From contig NZ_JSYN01000010.1 of the NCBI RefSeq assembly GCF_000812965.1, forward strand, positions 1 to 64,000: a stretch of DNA of 64,000 nucleotides. Reading direction: 5' to 3'. Under the pieces are notes generated by a model that did no database searches, had not been told where the DNA came from, and worked only from the letters and a program-made list of their open reading frames with translations. Shown here piece by piece: positions 8,920 through 17,159 of the stretch. Position 1 is the first letter of the stretch, and each line of letters begins with the position of its first letter. A program made the translations under genes and the position numbers. The stretch is from Pedobacter kyungheensis. Its GTDB lineage: Bacteria; Bacteroidota; Bacteroidia; Sphingobacteriales; Sphingobacteriaceae.

Positions 8920-11658
8920 TTAATTTTTGGTAACTACCTCATCCAGGTTTAACATGGCATTGGCCACTAAAACCATCGCAGCTTCTTCTGGTTTAAATTT
9001 CTTCTGCTTATCGCCCATAAATGCCGACGCATCTGTTGCATTCTTTTTAAATGCCTGAAGAGCTTTTGCATACAATTCTTCAAATACTTTTAACCTGTTT
9101 TGCGGAATGGTTTTATACAACATCAATTCATATCCTTTCGAAATTTTGGCCGCATTGGTATTTCCGCCTATTTTTTCCATTCGCAAGGCTAGTTTTCTGG
9201 CCATATCGATATAAACGCTATCGTTTAGGGTTACCAGAGCCTGCAACGGCGTATTGGTGCGAATACGCCTTGGGCTGCAAACCACTCTCGATGCGCCATC
9301 GAAAGCAATAGCTGATGGATATGGTGCGGTACGTTTCCAATAAGTATATATGCCTCTGCGGTACTGATCTTCACCTCCACTGGTGCGCCATTTTGCACCG
9401 TTGTATGGCGAAAACCATATCCCTTCGGGTTGCCATGGCATTACCGGCGGACCATACATTTTATTGCTTAACACCCCACAAACGGCCAGACTCTGATCCC
9501 TGATCTGTTCGGCACTCAACCTCACCCGCGAACCACGGGCATAAAATTTATTAAAAAGGTCTTTTTCTTTTAGTTCTTCAGTTACCTTACTATCCTGGCG
9601 ATAGGTAGCCATCATCACCATTTCTTTGAGCATCTTTTTAACACTCCAGTGGTATTGGTGCATAAACTGATAAGCCATAAAATCGAGCAATTCCTGATGG
9701 GTGGGTGCCATACCCTGTGTACCCATATCTTCTAAGGTTTCTACCAAACCCGCGCCGTAAAGCTGTTCCCATAAGCGGTTTACCATGGTTCTTGATACCA
9801 GCGGATTTCGTTTATCGGTAAGCCACATGGCAAGGCCCATTCTGTTATCAGGTGCATTTTTAGGCATGGCAAAAGCCAGCGAATTGGGTACCCCTACTTT
9901 TACCTCTTTGCCTTTCGAAGTCCAGGCACCACGCTCAAACACATAGTTTTTACGCTTCATGCTTAGTGGATTTTCGACCATAACAGGAGTTGTGGGCACC
10001 TGTGCATCCATCAAATCGGTAAAGGTTTTCTTTCTGGCTAAATATTCTGGTTTATCTTTTCCAGGGAACTGTTTGGTAAAATAAAACCAATCGAAGTACA
10101 CCATAAATTCATCGGGATTTTTTACCGAAGCATTGCTGTATTTCAGATATACATCGTGTACGCCACTTTGCTTAGGAAAATCGACAGTTACATTTTGGTA
10201 GCCCTGGCTTTGCGGCACTTTCCACGATTTAAGCTCAGGTCCATTAGGTGAACCCAAATGCAGACTCATGGTACCATCTGGCTTGCTGCAGTTGTAGCGC
10301 AATATCAGTTCATCAACACCTTCGAGGTTAACCGATTTTAACCTGGCCGAAGAACTGTTTTTAAAGAACAACGCAATGTTATGATTACCAATTACCGAAT
10401 TCATCAGCTCATCGGCGGTGGTAGAGTTAATGGCTGGCTGACCGGTTTTTAAAAACAACTCAACCTCAGCGGCCCTTTCTTTACCGGCTACCGTTTTTAC
10501 CCAACTGGTTAGCTGATTGAGTTCATTTTTCAGACTGTCGTTAAAATTTTTAAGCAAAGGGTATTCTGCCGATACATCTTCATCCCTGGTATTGTTAAAG
10601 TACGACATGAATTTATAATACTCATCATGTTTAAAAGGATCGTATGGATGGCTGTGGCATTGTACGCAAGAAAAAGTGGTACTCATCAATCCTTCCCAGG
10701 TAGCATTTACCCGGTCCAACACTGCAGCCGTTCTAAATTCTTCGTTATTGGTTCCTCCTTCATCATTAGTTGGGGTATTGCGGCTAAATGCGGTAGCTAT
10801 GTATTGCGCATCGGTGGGGTTAGCAAACAAATCGCCGGCAATCTGATCGGTAATAAACCTATCGTAAGGCATATCTGCATTGTATGCTTTAATTACCCAA
10901 TCGCGATAGCTCCAGATATTCCGGTTTGGATCGCTTTCGTAACCTTTGGTATCGGCATAACGGGCTACATCGAGCCACATAGAAGCCCAGCGTTCGCCAA
11001 ATTTGGGCGAAGCCAGTAAGCTGTCGACCAAAATATTGTAAGCTTTTTCTTCATCTTTGCTGTTCAGGTAAAATTTGGCCAGTTTATCCGACGGATAGGT
11101 ACCAATCAGATCTAAACTTACCCTACGGAGTAAAGTAGCCTTATCAGCTGTTTTGGCTGGTTTCAGCTTGTTTTCTTCGAGTTTGGCAAAAATAAATTTA
11201 TCCAGATCGTTGCGTACCCAATCATTATCTACATCGGGCACTTCAGTTGGCTTTACACTAATATAAGCCCAGTGATTACCCCACTTAGCACCTTGTTTAA
11301 CCCAATCACTTAATATTTCGATTTCATCGTTATTTAAAGCAGGGTGTTTATAAGGCATCCTTTCTTCCGGATCGTTAGATTTCAGGCGTTTAATAAATTC
11401 GCTGTCTTCCGGATTACCGGGGATAATGGCGGGTTTACCGCTTTTGGTTTTGGCCAAAGCCTCTTCCCTGAACAGTACGCTAAAACCTCCTTGTTGCTTA
11501 ACGCCACCATGGCAGGCTATGCACTTTTTATTGAGAATGGGCTTAACCTGCGAATTAAAATCGATTGCTTTCTCAGCAGAAAAAAGTGAAAAAGCAATTA
11601 AACCGATCACAATTAGCGTAAAAGCTGATGCAAATAGTATTTTCCTCTTCAATAACAT
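8920..11658 (-). CDS. Planctomycete-type cytochrome c / DUF1549 / DUF1553 exported protein with CBM-like insert
   Basis: 912 aa. Residues 1-28 form a signal peptide or N-anchor. A first c-heme site CIACH lies at 46-50 with M101 as likely axial ligand (PSCyt1). DUF1549 covers about 145-350 and holds a second motif CVQCHSHPYDP (331-341). About 415-530 looks like a CBM6/35-type beta-sandwich (VYLKYSNASV, then FDWFYF), which would bind carbohydrate. DUF1553 fills about 620-880 (NPLVSRTMVNRLWEQLYG, PRRIRTNTPLQAL). First gene of the minus-strand block and divergent from an AraC regulator across 220 bp. Enzymatic role unknown; the heme and sugar-binding parts suggest periplasmic oxidation or handling of a glycan. 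Confidence 0.87.
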   Translation of the reverse strand: MLLKRKILFASAFTLIVIGLIAFSLFSAEKAIDFNSQVKPILNKKCIACHGGVKQQGGFSVLFREEALAKTKSGKPAIIPGNPEDSEFIKRLKSNDPEERMPYKHPALNNDEIEILSDWVKQGAKWGNHWAYISVKPTEVPDVDNDWVRNDLDKFIFAKLEENKLKPAKTADKATLLRRVSLDLIGTYPSDKLAKFYLNSKDEEKAYNILVDSLLASPKFGERWASMWLDVARYADTKGYESDPNRNIWSYRDWVIKAYNADMPYDRFITDQIAGDLFANPTDAQYIATAFSRNTPTNDEGGTNNEEFRTAAVLDRVNATWEGLMSTTFSCVQCHSHPYDPFKHDEYYKFMSYFNNTRDEDVSAEYPLLKNFNDSLKNELNQLTSWVKTVAGKERAAEVELFLKTGQPAINSTTADELMNSVIGNHNIALFFKNSSSARLKSVNLEGVDELILRYNCSKPDGTMSLHLGSPNGPELKSWKVPQSQGYQNVTVDFPKQSGVHDVYLKYSNASVKNPDEFMVYFDWFYFTKQFPGKDKPEYLARKKTFTDLMDAQVPTTPVMVENPLSMKRKNYVFERGAWTSKGKEVKVGVPNSLAFAMPKNAPDNRMGLAMWLTDKRNPLVSRTMVNRLWEQLYGAGLVETLEDMGTQGMAPTHQELLDFMAYQFMHQYHWSVKKMLKEMVMMATYRQDSKVTEELKEKDLFNKFYARGSRVRLSAEQIRDQSLAVCGVLSNKMYGPPVMPWQPEGIWFSPYNGAKWRTSGGEDQYRRGIYTYWKRTAPYPSAIAFDGASRVVCSPRRIRTNTPLQALVTLNDSVYIDMARKLALRMEKIGGNTNAAKISKGYELMLYKTIPQNRLKVFEELYAKALQAFKKNATDASAFMGDKQKKFKPEEAAMVLVANAMLNLDEVVTKN

Positions 11659-11878
11659 TTGTGTGTGTGTATTTAATACAGAAACTTATCCGCGGTAAAG
11701 CCTGCCGTTTAAATAGCTGAAATTACTATGGGAACTTATATCTGGTTAAAATAAATAAGGGCCTAATCCCTTTTAAATCAAAGGTCAATATAAATATAAA
11801 ATACAAAAATGCATTAACTTGCGCAAAAGATGGATTATATTACTTTTGTAAAGCCAAATCAATGCCTTCAAATACCTG
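11659..11878. other. Divergent regulatory region between DUF1553 block and AraC gene
   Basis: 220 bp, AT-rich. Holds a clear plus-strand promoter (see 11819-11848), a (GT)n stretch next to the DUF1553 start, and a short inverted repeat AAGGG-CCTAAT-CCCTT at 11757-11772. I saw no convincing minus-strand -7 box. The AraC protein most likely binds here, but no direct-repeat site can be named. Confidence 0.4.
11819..11848 (+). promoter_or_regulatory. Bacteroidota promoter for the AraC-family regulator
   Basis: TTG (11819-11821), 19-nt spacer, TACTTTTG (11841-11848). This is a full match to the TTG-N19-TAnnTTTG pattern of the Bacteroidota primary sigma factor and lies 30 nt before the start codon. 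Confidence 0.6.
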
Positions 11879-12763
11879 ATGAAAAAACAAATGATTAGAA
11901 AAAAAGATGGTTTTGAGGATCAAAGATCAATTATTGTTCCGCGAAATGTGTTAGCTAAGCAATGTATTGGTAACGAGATCATCAATAATCTTTATATTAC
12001 CAACATTGGTTATTACCCCAAAGCACAGAACCATTACCGCAAAAGAATTAACGGGGCCGAACAGCACATTTTGATTTATTGTTTTGAAGGCAAGGGAAAC
12101 GTTTGCCTGGAGCAGGTTAATTATCCGGTTGAAGCCGGTAATTTTATCGTTATTCCGAAAAAAAAGGAACATGTTTACGAAGCCGATCCTGTTTTACCAT
12201 GGACAATTTACTGGTTTCACTTTTCAGGTCCGGGGGCCGATCTGCTGGTAAGTCAGATGCAAAACCCTAAAGCTTATGGCGGTTTTAGCGAAGAAAGGAA
12301 TACCCTTTTCAATACCATTTACAGCCGTTTGGAAAGAGGCTTTAGCCGTGAGAATATGATTTATGCCAATTTGTGCTTTCATCAGTACATCGGCGAGTTT
12401 ATTTATGCCGACAAACACCTTGCAAACGATAGAGAGCTTGTACCGGATAAAGTGGAAGAAACCATCGATTTGATGCGCAATAATATTGAAAAGATGATGA
12501 GTTTGAAGGAAATGGCACTGGCGGTTTGCCTCTCCCCTTCACACTTATCGGCTATATTTAAAAAGAAAACAGGCACCTCGCCTATTGATTATTTTAATCA
12601 GCTAAAAATCCAGAAAACAACACAATACCTGCTTTTTACCAACCTGAGGATTAATGAAATTGCACAGAAAATCGGTATTAATGATCCCTACTACTTTAGC
12701 CGGCTTTTTTCAAACGTGATGGGAATTTCGCCCAAGCAATACCGTGATAACAGGTTTAGCTGA
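11879..12763 (+). CDS. AraC family transcriptional regulator
   Basis: 294 aa. Residues about 40-110 form a cupin-type sensor (HILIYCFEGKGNVCLE, then AGNFIVIPKKKEHVYEAD), the usual sugar-binding arm of AraC proteins. Two helix-turn-helix motifs fill about 195-294 (MSLKEMALAVCLSPSHLSAIFKK and INEIAQKIGINDPYYFSRLF, ending GISPKQYR). Divergent from the DUF1553/DUF1501 block, so it is the likely activator of that block in response to a sugar. A promoter with good -33 and -7 boxes precedes it. An alternative start at codon 5 exists. Confidence 0.93.
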   Translation: MKKQMIRKKDGFEDQRSIIVPRNVLAKQCIGNEIINNLYITNIGYYPKAQNHYRKRINGAEQHILIYCFEGKGNVCLEQVNYPVEAGNFIVIPKKKEHVYEADPVLPWTIYWFHFSGPGADLLVSQMQNPKAYGGFSEERNTLFNTIYSRLERGFSRENMIYANLCFHQYIGEFIYADKHLANDRELVPDKVEETIDLMRNNIEKMMSLKEMALAVCLSPSHLSAIFKKKTGTSPIDYFNQLKIQKTTQYLLFTNLRINEIAQKIGINDPYYFSRLFSNVMGISPKQYRDNRFS

Positions 12764-12779
12764 TTATGCTGTTAGCGAT

Positions 12780-13220
12780 TTATACTTTTTCTACTCCGCC
12801 CGTTATTAACAGATCATTGCGAAGTGGAAAAGCCTTCATACAAATAAACATGATTAAAAAAGATGGCCCATAAGTAACCAGAAAACCACTGAACGGATAA
12901 CCGTCCAATTTACCAAAGACCAACAGGTAAACAATAAAAACAATTACTGAAGTTAGAAACGCCCTATTGGTAATTTTATGTTTATTATAGATTCCGGCAT
13001 TTGCCTCAGCCATCTTCTTGCTATAAAATAAAAGCGCGGTAAATGCCATTACCACAAACACAGCGCCATCACTTATATTGAAGTTAAATTGAAAGTTGTA
13101 GTTACCACTTATCAGTGGAATCGATCTAATATAAGCCATCATTACGGCAAAGGTTACCGGGAGGCAAAGTACCAATGTGGTTATGGTTACTTTAGCGGAA
13201 TAAAGGAGCGCTTGTTTCAT
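12780..13220 (-). CDS. Hypothetical four-helix membrane protein
   Basis: 146 aa with hydrophobic segments near 9-28, 48-64, 86-104 and 110-128 and short polar loops. No catalytic or binding motif is seen and I do not recognise the family with certainty. It is convergent with the AraC gene (17 bp apart) and stands alone. An inverted repeat ACATGAA-N12-TTCATGT lies 14 bp upstream (13234-13259) and could be an operator. Confidence 0.6.
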   Translation of the reverse strand: MKQALLYSAKVTITTLVLCLPVTFAVMMAYIRSIPLISGNYNFQFNFNISDGAVFVVMAFTALLFYSKKMAEANAGIYNKHKITNRAFLTSVIVFIVYLLVFGKLDGYPFSGFLVTYGPSFLIMFICMKAFPLRNDLLITGGVEKV

Positions 13221-13233
13221 AAAACTTAAAGTT

Positions 13234-13259
13234 ACATGAATATTTAAAATTTTTCATGT
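13234..13259. promoter_or_regulatory. Inverted repeat upstream of the four-helix membrane protein
   Basis: ACATGAA (13234-13240) and TTCATGT (13253-13259) are perfect 7-bp arms around a 12-bp AT spacer. Position just before the start codon at 13220 suggests an operator; no regulator is apparent. Confidence 0.35.
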
Positions 13260-13287
13260 TGAATTGAAATACTCTGCAGAACCTAAA

Positions 13288-13311
13288 GTGTAAGCTGGTA
13301 ACAGCTTACAC
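13288..13311. terminator. Perfect 10-bp hairpin downstream of the MutS-like gene
   Basis: GTGTAAGCTG (13288-13297), loop GTAA, CAGCTTACAC (13302-13311). It lies 4 bp after the stop of the minus-strand MutS-like gene, with only a weak T run (TTTAGG) on that strand. Its centre AGCTGGTAACAGCT is nearly identical to a hairpin at 63800-63819, so it may be a repeat element that also ends transcription. Confidence 0.5.
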
Positions 13312-13315
13312 CACG

Positions 13316-15130
13316 TTAATCTAAAGTCAGCCCAATCTGTTTGAGTAAAATGGCCGCATTAAAGGTTTTGCATGGCCCTTGTTTCAGCAGGTAGTCAAAT
13401 TTCATTTCGCCGTGGCTAATCTGGATATCGAAATGGAAATTTCGTACTTCAGTTGGATAATCGTTAATCAGATCTGCCAGCTGTAAATCGTGCGTAGCAA
13501 AGAGTGCTGGTGTTTTTTCGGCAATCAGCTTTTCAACAAATACTTTCGAACCCAGATATTTATCGCGGCTGTTGGTTCCGCGCAGCATTTCATCAATCAA
13601 TACCAAAGTATCTTTATCGCGCACTACGTTTTCTAAAATCATTTTCAGGCGGTTTAGCTCTGCTTTAAATGTCGAAGTACTTTCGTTCAGCGAGTCTTTA
13701 ATCCGCATGTAGGTGTTAATCGAAAAAACAGATAATTGGAGGTTGCTGGCACAAACAGGTGCACCCGAATAGGCCAAAACCATATTAATCCCCAGCGTAC
13801 GCAGGAAAGTACTTTTACCTGCCATATTGGAGCCGGTTACAATATCAACCGTTGGGTTTTGGTTTACATGAAAATCATTATCTACTCTGAGCTCTCGACG
13901 GATAAGCGGATGACCGATTTGTTCGGTTTTTAACGCAAACTGCTCCATTACTTCAGGGAAAATCCAATCTGGCTGGTTATAAGCGGTAGTAGCCAGCGAA
14001 ATCAGTTCTTCAAAATCGCCCAGGTGATTCAACGCCGCAATCACATCTTTTGATGAAGATTTGTACCAGATATCGAGATTTACACAACATTTTAAATCCC
14101 ACAGCAAAAGTGCATTCAGTATACCTCCTACCAGGATATTGAGACGGGCATCAAAGTTCTGGATAATTTTAGACAGACTTTTAATTTCCTGGCTTACCGG
14201 AATACGCGAATCGAATAAGCCTAAAATGTAAGCACTCTTCCAGTTTTGATTTTCTGTCCATAAGATCGCACTGGCATAGCCATTTAGCAAACCCGAACTG
14301 CCACCGAAACTATAAAATACCTTATTAATTTTAGCGCTAAGCAATACATTCCAGCCGGTGTGGATGACAAACACCAATGCCAGCAGTTTCCAAAAAGCAC
14401 TGCTGATGATAATGGCAACCAGAATTAAACCAAAAGTAACAAAGGGTACCAGCTTAACATAAAAGCGCAAAAATTTACCTTTCACAAATTCCAGTTGTGC
14501 CCCCAGCTGCAGTTTTAACTGCAGTTTAATTTGCTCTATTTTATCGGGATCGTAACCGTGCAAATTGGCCCTGAAACTGTAGGTCTCCTCAATTTTAGTG
14601 ATTATTTCTTTTACCGCTTCCTGGCGGCTTAAAATGATATCGCGTGCCGATTTATTGGCCAGCTTTTTCGCCAGCACATCGTTACCGTTTTTGGTACTGC
14701 AGCGATTCAAAAGGGCAAATAAAGAGGCTTTCCCAAAAATATCGAGATCGGAAGTGTAAGGGTGAGTTTCAGATTCGAATGCGGTGCCATGGTCGTAACC
14801 ATTCTCTATACCGTTTAAAACATTCCATTCGTTCTGGTACACCCACAACAACTGTTTTTTGTAATCAATTTCGAGATCGAGCTTACTTTGCTTACGTACC
14901 ACATAAGCAAAAGCAATTACAGGTAACAACAGGGCAATTTGTATCAGGGTACGAAAGCCATCATCAGCAGAACGTACCAGTAAAACAAAAAATAAAATCT
15001 CGACCAGGAACAAACCTACCCTTACCAAAGACAGTTTATCAATTAATTTTTTAGTCTGATTGATACCATCAGTAACCGCCTTAATTTTTTCGCTGTAACC
15101 TGATATGATCTGTGCTTGTAATTTTAACAT
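13316..15130 (-). CDS. Membrane-anchored MutS-family ATPase
   Basis: 604 aa. The C-terminal 200 residues are a MutS ATPase: Walker A GSNMAGKST (433-441), signature STSTF (484-488), Walker B LVLIDE (509-514) with MLRGTNSRDK after it, and H-loop THD (546-548). Unlike MutS/MutS2 it lacks the mismatch-recognition, connector and Smr domains and instead has two pairs of hydrophobic segments (about 37-79 and 228-265). The family is common in Bacteroidota and annotated as a 'DNA mismatch repair protein', but membrane placement argues for another role. Divergent from rlmH with a 42-bp gap. Confidence 0.85.
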   Translation of the reverse strand: MLKLQAQIISGYSEKIKAVTDGINQTKKLIDKLSLVRVGLFLVEILFFVLLVRSADDGFRTLIQIALLLPVIAFAYVVRKQSKLDLEIDYKKQLLWVYQNEWNVLNGIENGYDHGTAFESETHPYTSDLDIFGKASLFALLNRCSTKNGNDVLAKKLANKSARDIILSRQEAVKEIITKIEETYSFRANLHGYDPDKIEQIKLQLKLQLGAQLEFVKGKFLRFYVKLVPFVTFGLILVAIIISSAFWKLLALVFVIHTGWNVLLSAKINKVFYSFGGSSGLLNGYASAILWTENQNWKSAYILGLFDSRIPVSQEIKSLSKIIQNFDARLNILVGGILNALLLWDLKCCVNLDIWYKSSSKDVIAALNHLGDFEELISLATTAYNQPDWIFPEVMEQFALKTEQIGHPLIRRELRVDNDFHVNQNPTVDIVTGSNMAGKSTFLRTLGINMVLAYSGAPVCASNLQLSVFSINTYMRIKDSLNESTSTFKAELNRLKMILENVVRDKDTLVLIDEMLRGTNSRDKYLGSKVFVEKLIAEKTPALFATHDLQLADLINDYPTEVRNFHFDIQISHGEMKFDYLLKQGPCKTFNAAILLKQIGLTLD

Positions 15131-15138
15131 TATATTTG
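15131..15138 (+). promoter_or_regulatory. -7 box (TATATTTG) for rlmH
   Basis: Exact TAnnTTTG match 34 nt before the rlmH start. No good TTG box at the right distance, so only the -7 element is supported. Confidence 0.4.
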
Positions 15139-15172
15139 AATCTCGAAATTCTAAAGATAGGGAAAATATTAA

Positions 15173-15646
15173 ATGAAGATTACACTCATCGCCATTGGCA
15201 AAACCGAAGATAAATATTTAATAGAGGGGATTGATAAATACATTAACCGCTTAAAACATTATATTAACTTCAGTTTTTTGGCCATACCTGATGTAAAAAA
15301 TGTAAAAAACCTTAGCGAGGCGCAACAAAAAGCCAAAGAGGCAGAGTTGCTGCACAAACAGATTAACAATGGCGATATGGTAATTTTGCTGGATGAGAAA
15401 GGAAAGAAATACTCGTCCGTTGAGTTTTCCAATTATTTAAACAAACAGATGATTGGCAGTGTTCAGCATTTAATCTTTATTATTGGCGGACCTTACGGAT
15501 TCGACGAAAGTATTTACAAGCGGGCAAACAGTTTAATTTCGTTGTCTGATATGACTTTCTCGCACCAGATGATCAGGTTGTTTTTTGTAGAGCAACTTTA
15601 CCGCGGATTTAGTATTTTGAAGGGCGAGCCTTATCATCACGCTTAA
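15173..15646 (+). CDS. rlmH: 23S rRNA (pseudouridine1915-N3)-methyltransferase RlmH
   Basis: 157 aa, the normal length for this SPOUT methyltransferase, which methylates pseudouridine 1915 in helix 69 of 23S rRNA using SAM and works as a dimer on assembled 70S ribosomes. Visible signatures: the N-terminal MKITLIAIGKTEDKY strand, LLDEKGKKYSS, the knot loop IIGGPYGFDESIY and the C-terminal MTFSHQMIRLFFVEQLYR...YHHA tail with the conserved HH. Starts opposite the MutS-like gene; a small membrane peptide gene follows 67 bp later. Confidence 0.97.
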   Translation: MKITLIAIGKTEDKYLIEGIDKYINRLKHYINFSFLAIPDVKNVKNLSEAQQKAKEAELLHKQINNGDMVILLDEKGKKYSSVEFSNYLNKQMIGSVQHLIFIIGGPYGFDESIYKRANSLISLSDMTFSHQMIRLFFVEQLYRGFSILKGEPYHHA

Positions 15647-15713
15647 AGGAAGATGAAAAAGGTGGGTGAATATGGAAAAAGGAAATAAAAATCATCATTA
15701 AATAAAAGAAACG

Positions 15714-15839
15714 ATGTTACTAGATAAATATAAACGGGAATACAGGTACAAAAGTAACCAGGGCGGCAGCAACAAATACTTATGGATCAGCATTATTATT
15801 TCGCTGATTATCGGTGGTTTAATCTGGTATTTCGGGTAA
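15714..15839 (+). CDS. Small single-pass membrane protein (41 aa)
   Basis: 41 codons: a charged, Tyr/Lys-rich N-terminus (MLLDKYKREYRYKSNQGG) and one hydrophobic helix at about 23-40 ending WYFG. The topology (basic side in, helix, stop) is coherent, and a terminator hairpin follows 10 bp after the stop. Too short for ordinary gene finders. It may be co-transcribed with rlmH. Function unknown. Confidence 0.55.
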   Translation: MLLDKYKREYRYKSNQGGSNKYLWISIIISLIIGGLIWYFG

Positions 15840-15848
15840 GCGCATAAA

Positions 15849-15880
15849 AAAACACCAGACAAAATGCCTGGTGTTTCTTA
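15849..15880. terminator. Terminator hairpin between convergent genes
   Basis: AAACACCAGAC, loop AAAAT, GCCTGGTGTTT with one mismatch, preceded by an A run and followed by TCTTATCCTTTT. It can serve the small membrane protein on the plus strand and the DUF5606 gene on the minus strand. Confidence 0.6.
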
Positions 15881-15899
15881 TCCTTTTGCAATAAAAAGC

Positions 15900-16439
15900 T
15901 TAAACGCCTTTTTTGCTGGTCATATTTGCTTTTTTAGCCGGGGCCGAAGTTTTAGTAGTTGCTTTTGCACTGGCAGATGCCTTAGCACCGGTAGCTTTTA
16001 CTTTTTTATCAGCTGTTTTTTCTTCAGCTAATTTAACCTCTGCAGCTGTTCCTGGTGTTTCAGGAGCTTCTTCTGTAAACAAAGGAAGATCTTTAAGCAA
16101 GTTATACCAGGTAATAATTTTCTTCATATCCGAAGCATAAACTTTCTCCTGATCGTGGCCTGGGGCTACTTCAAGAAAATAAGCACGTAAATCGCCTTTT
16201 AAATCAGGTGTGCTTCCTTTAGCCGAAATTTTGGCAAAAATATCAGCCAGTTTAATTTCTTCTTCTTCACCATAAACCGTAATATCTTCTAACGAAGCTA
16301 ATTTGGTGTTGGTGATGTTGGCTACAATTTTAGTTTTTTGAGCATCTAAGCTTTCTAAAATGTAACCTACTTTATTTTGTCCAACCAGTTTAAATAGACC
16401 TGGTCTGCCAGATACGGCAACAATTCCTCTTAAGTTCAT
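15900..16439 (-). CDS. DUF5606 domain protein
   Basis: 179 aa. The N-terminal 130 residues (MNLRGIVAVSGRPGLFKLVGQ, ILESLDAQKTKI, SLEDITVYGEEEEIKL) are the conserved Bacteroidota DUF5606 domain. From about 135 the chain is a low-complexity Ala/Lys/Thr-rich tail (KATGAKASASAKATTKTSAPAKK), likely disordered and basic, possibly nucleic-acid binding. No known activity. Upstream of it lies a structured repeat tract and the cyclophilin gene on the same strand. Confidence 0.8.
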   Translation of the reverse strand: MNLRGIVAVSGRPGLFKLVGQNKVGYILESLDAQKTKIVANITNTKLASLEDITVYGEEEEIKLADIFAKISAKGSTPDLKGDLRAYFLEVAPGHDQEKVYASDMKKIITWYNLLKDLPLFTEEAPETPGTAAEVKLAEEKTADKKVKATGAKASASAKATTKTSAPAKKANMTSKKGV

Positions 16440-16445
16440 ATGTGT

Positions 16446-16570
16446 ATGTGTTAAGCGGCCAGCGGTTGGCGTGTAGCGTTACAAAACGTCAGGCCAAACG
16501 CTTAACGCGTTAATATTTTGCTTGGTGCGAAGTGCGGAGAGCGCTATGCTCAAAGCACTTGGCGCTTTGC
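16446..16570. repeat. Palindrome-rich intergenic tract
   Basis: GTTAAGCG (16450-16457) pairs with CGCTTAAC (16499-16506); TTAACGCGTTAA (16502-16513) is a perfect 12-bp palindrome; AAGTGC/GCACTT arms follow at about 16531-16560. Words such as AGCG, TTGGCG and AGCGTT recur throughout. The style resembles the reiterated tract at 7023-7397 and is unlike the genes on either side. Confidence 0.5.
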
Positions 16571-16574
16571 TTTC

Positions 16575-17036
16575 TTAATCTTCTAAAACTTCAATGTTTA
16601 CAATCTTATCGCCCTGACGGATATCATCAACAAGGTCTACATTTTCGATAACTTTACCAAAACAAGTGTGGTTACGGTCTAAGTGTGCTGTATTTGTTCT
16701 GCTGTGACAGATAAAAAACTGCGAACCACCGGTGTTGCGGCCAGCGTGTGCCATTGATAAAACACCACGATCGTGATATTGGTTATCGCCATCTAATTCA
16801 CAATCAATTTTGTAACCCGGACCACCAGTACCAGCTAAGTGTGCAGTAGCAGGGTCTTTTGAATTCGGACAGCCACCCTGAACCACAAAGTTTGGAATTA
16901 CACGGTGAAAAGTTACTCCATCATAAAAGCCTTCTTTAGCTAATTTTTTAAAGTTTGCAACGGCTTTTGGCGCATCGTTATCGTAGAATTCTACGGTCAT
17001 TTCGCCTTTTTCTGTTTTTATTATTGCTTTACTCAT
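16575..17036 (-). CDS. Cyclophilin-type peptidyl-prolyl cis-trans isomerase
   Basis: 153 aa from the ATG at 17036 (MSKAIIKTEKGEMTVEF), which fits the family better than an in-frame ATG 12 codons earlier. A minimal single-domain cyclophilin catalysing proline isomerisation in protein folding. Signatures: FHRVIPNFVVQGG with the catalytic Arg, GPGYKIDCE, LSMAHAGRNTGGSQFFIC and FGKVIEN. No signal peptide, so cytoplasmic. A possible minus-strand -7 box (TATTTTTG) lies at 17103-17110. Confidence 0.94.
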   Translation of the reverse strand: MSKAIIKTEKGEMTVEFYDNDAPKAVANFKKLAKEGFYDGVTFHRVIPNFVVQGGCPNSKDPATAHLAGTGGPGYKIDCELDGDNQYHDRGVLSMAHAGRNTGGSQFFICHSRTNTAHLDRNHTCFGKVIENVDLVDDIRQGDKIVNIEVLED

Positions 17037-17159
17037 CTTAATATCGGTACTAATTTTTATAAATCTGTCCACTTAAAAGCACGAAGTTTTTTAAGTAGAG
17101 GGCAAAAATAACAAAATTGTATAACTTATAACACCATTAAATTTTTCTATCCAGTATAA

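Noticed and set aside
4688-12763. Interpretation of the cytochrome/DUF1501 block as a defence island
   Set aside because: All products are exported or membrane proteins with heme and sugar-enzyme features; no nuclease, TIR, NTPase or toxin domain is present.
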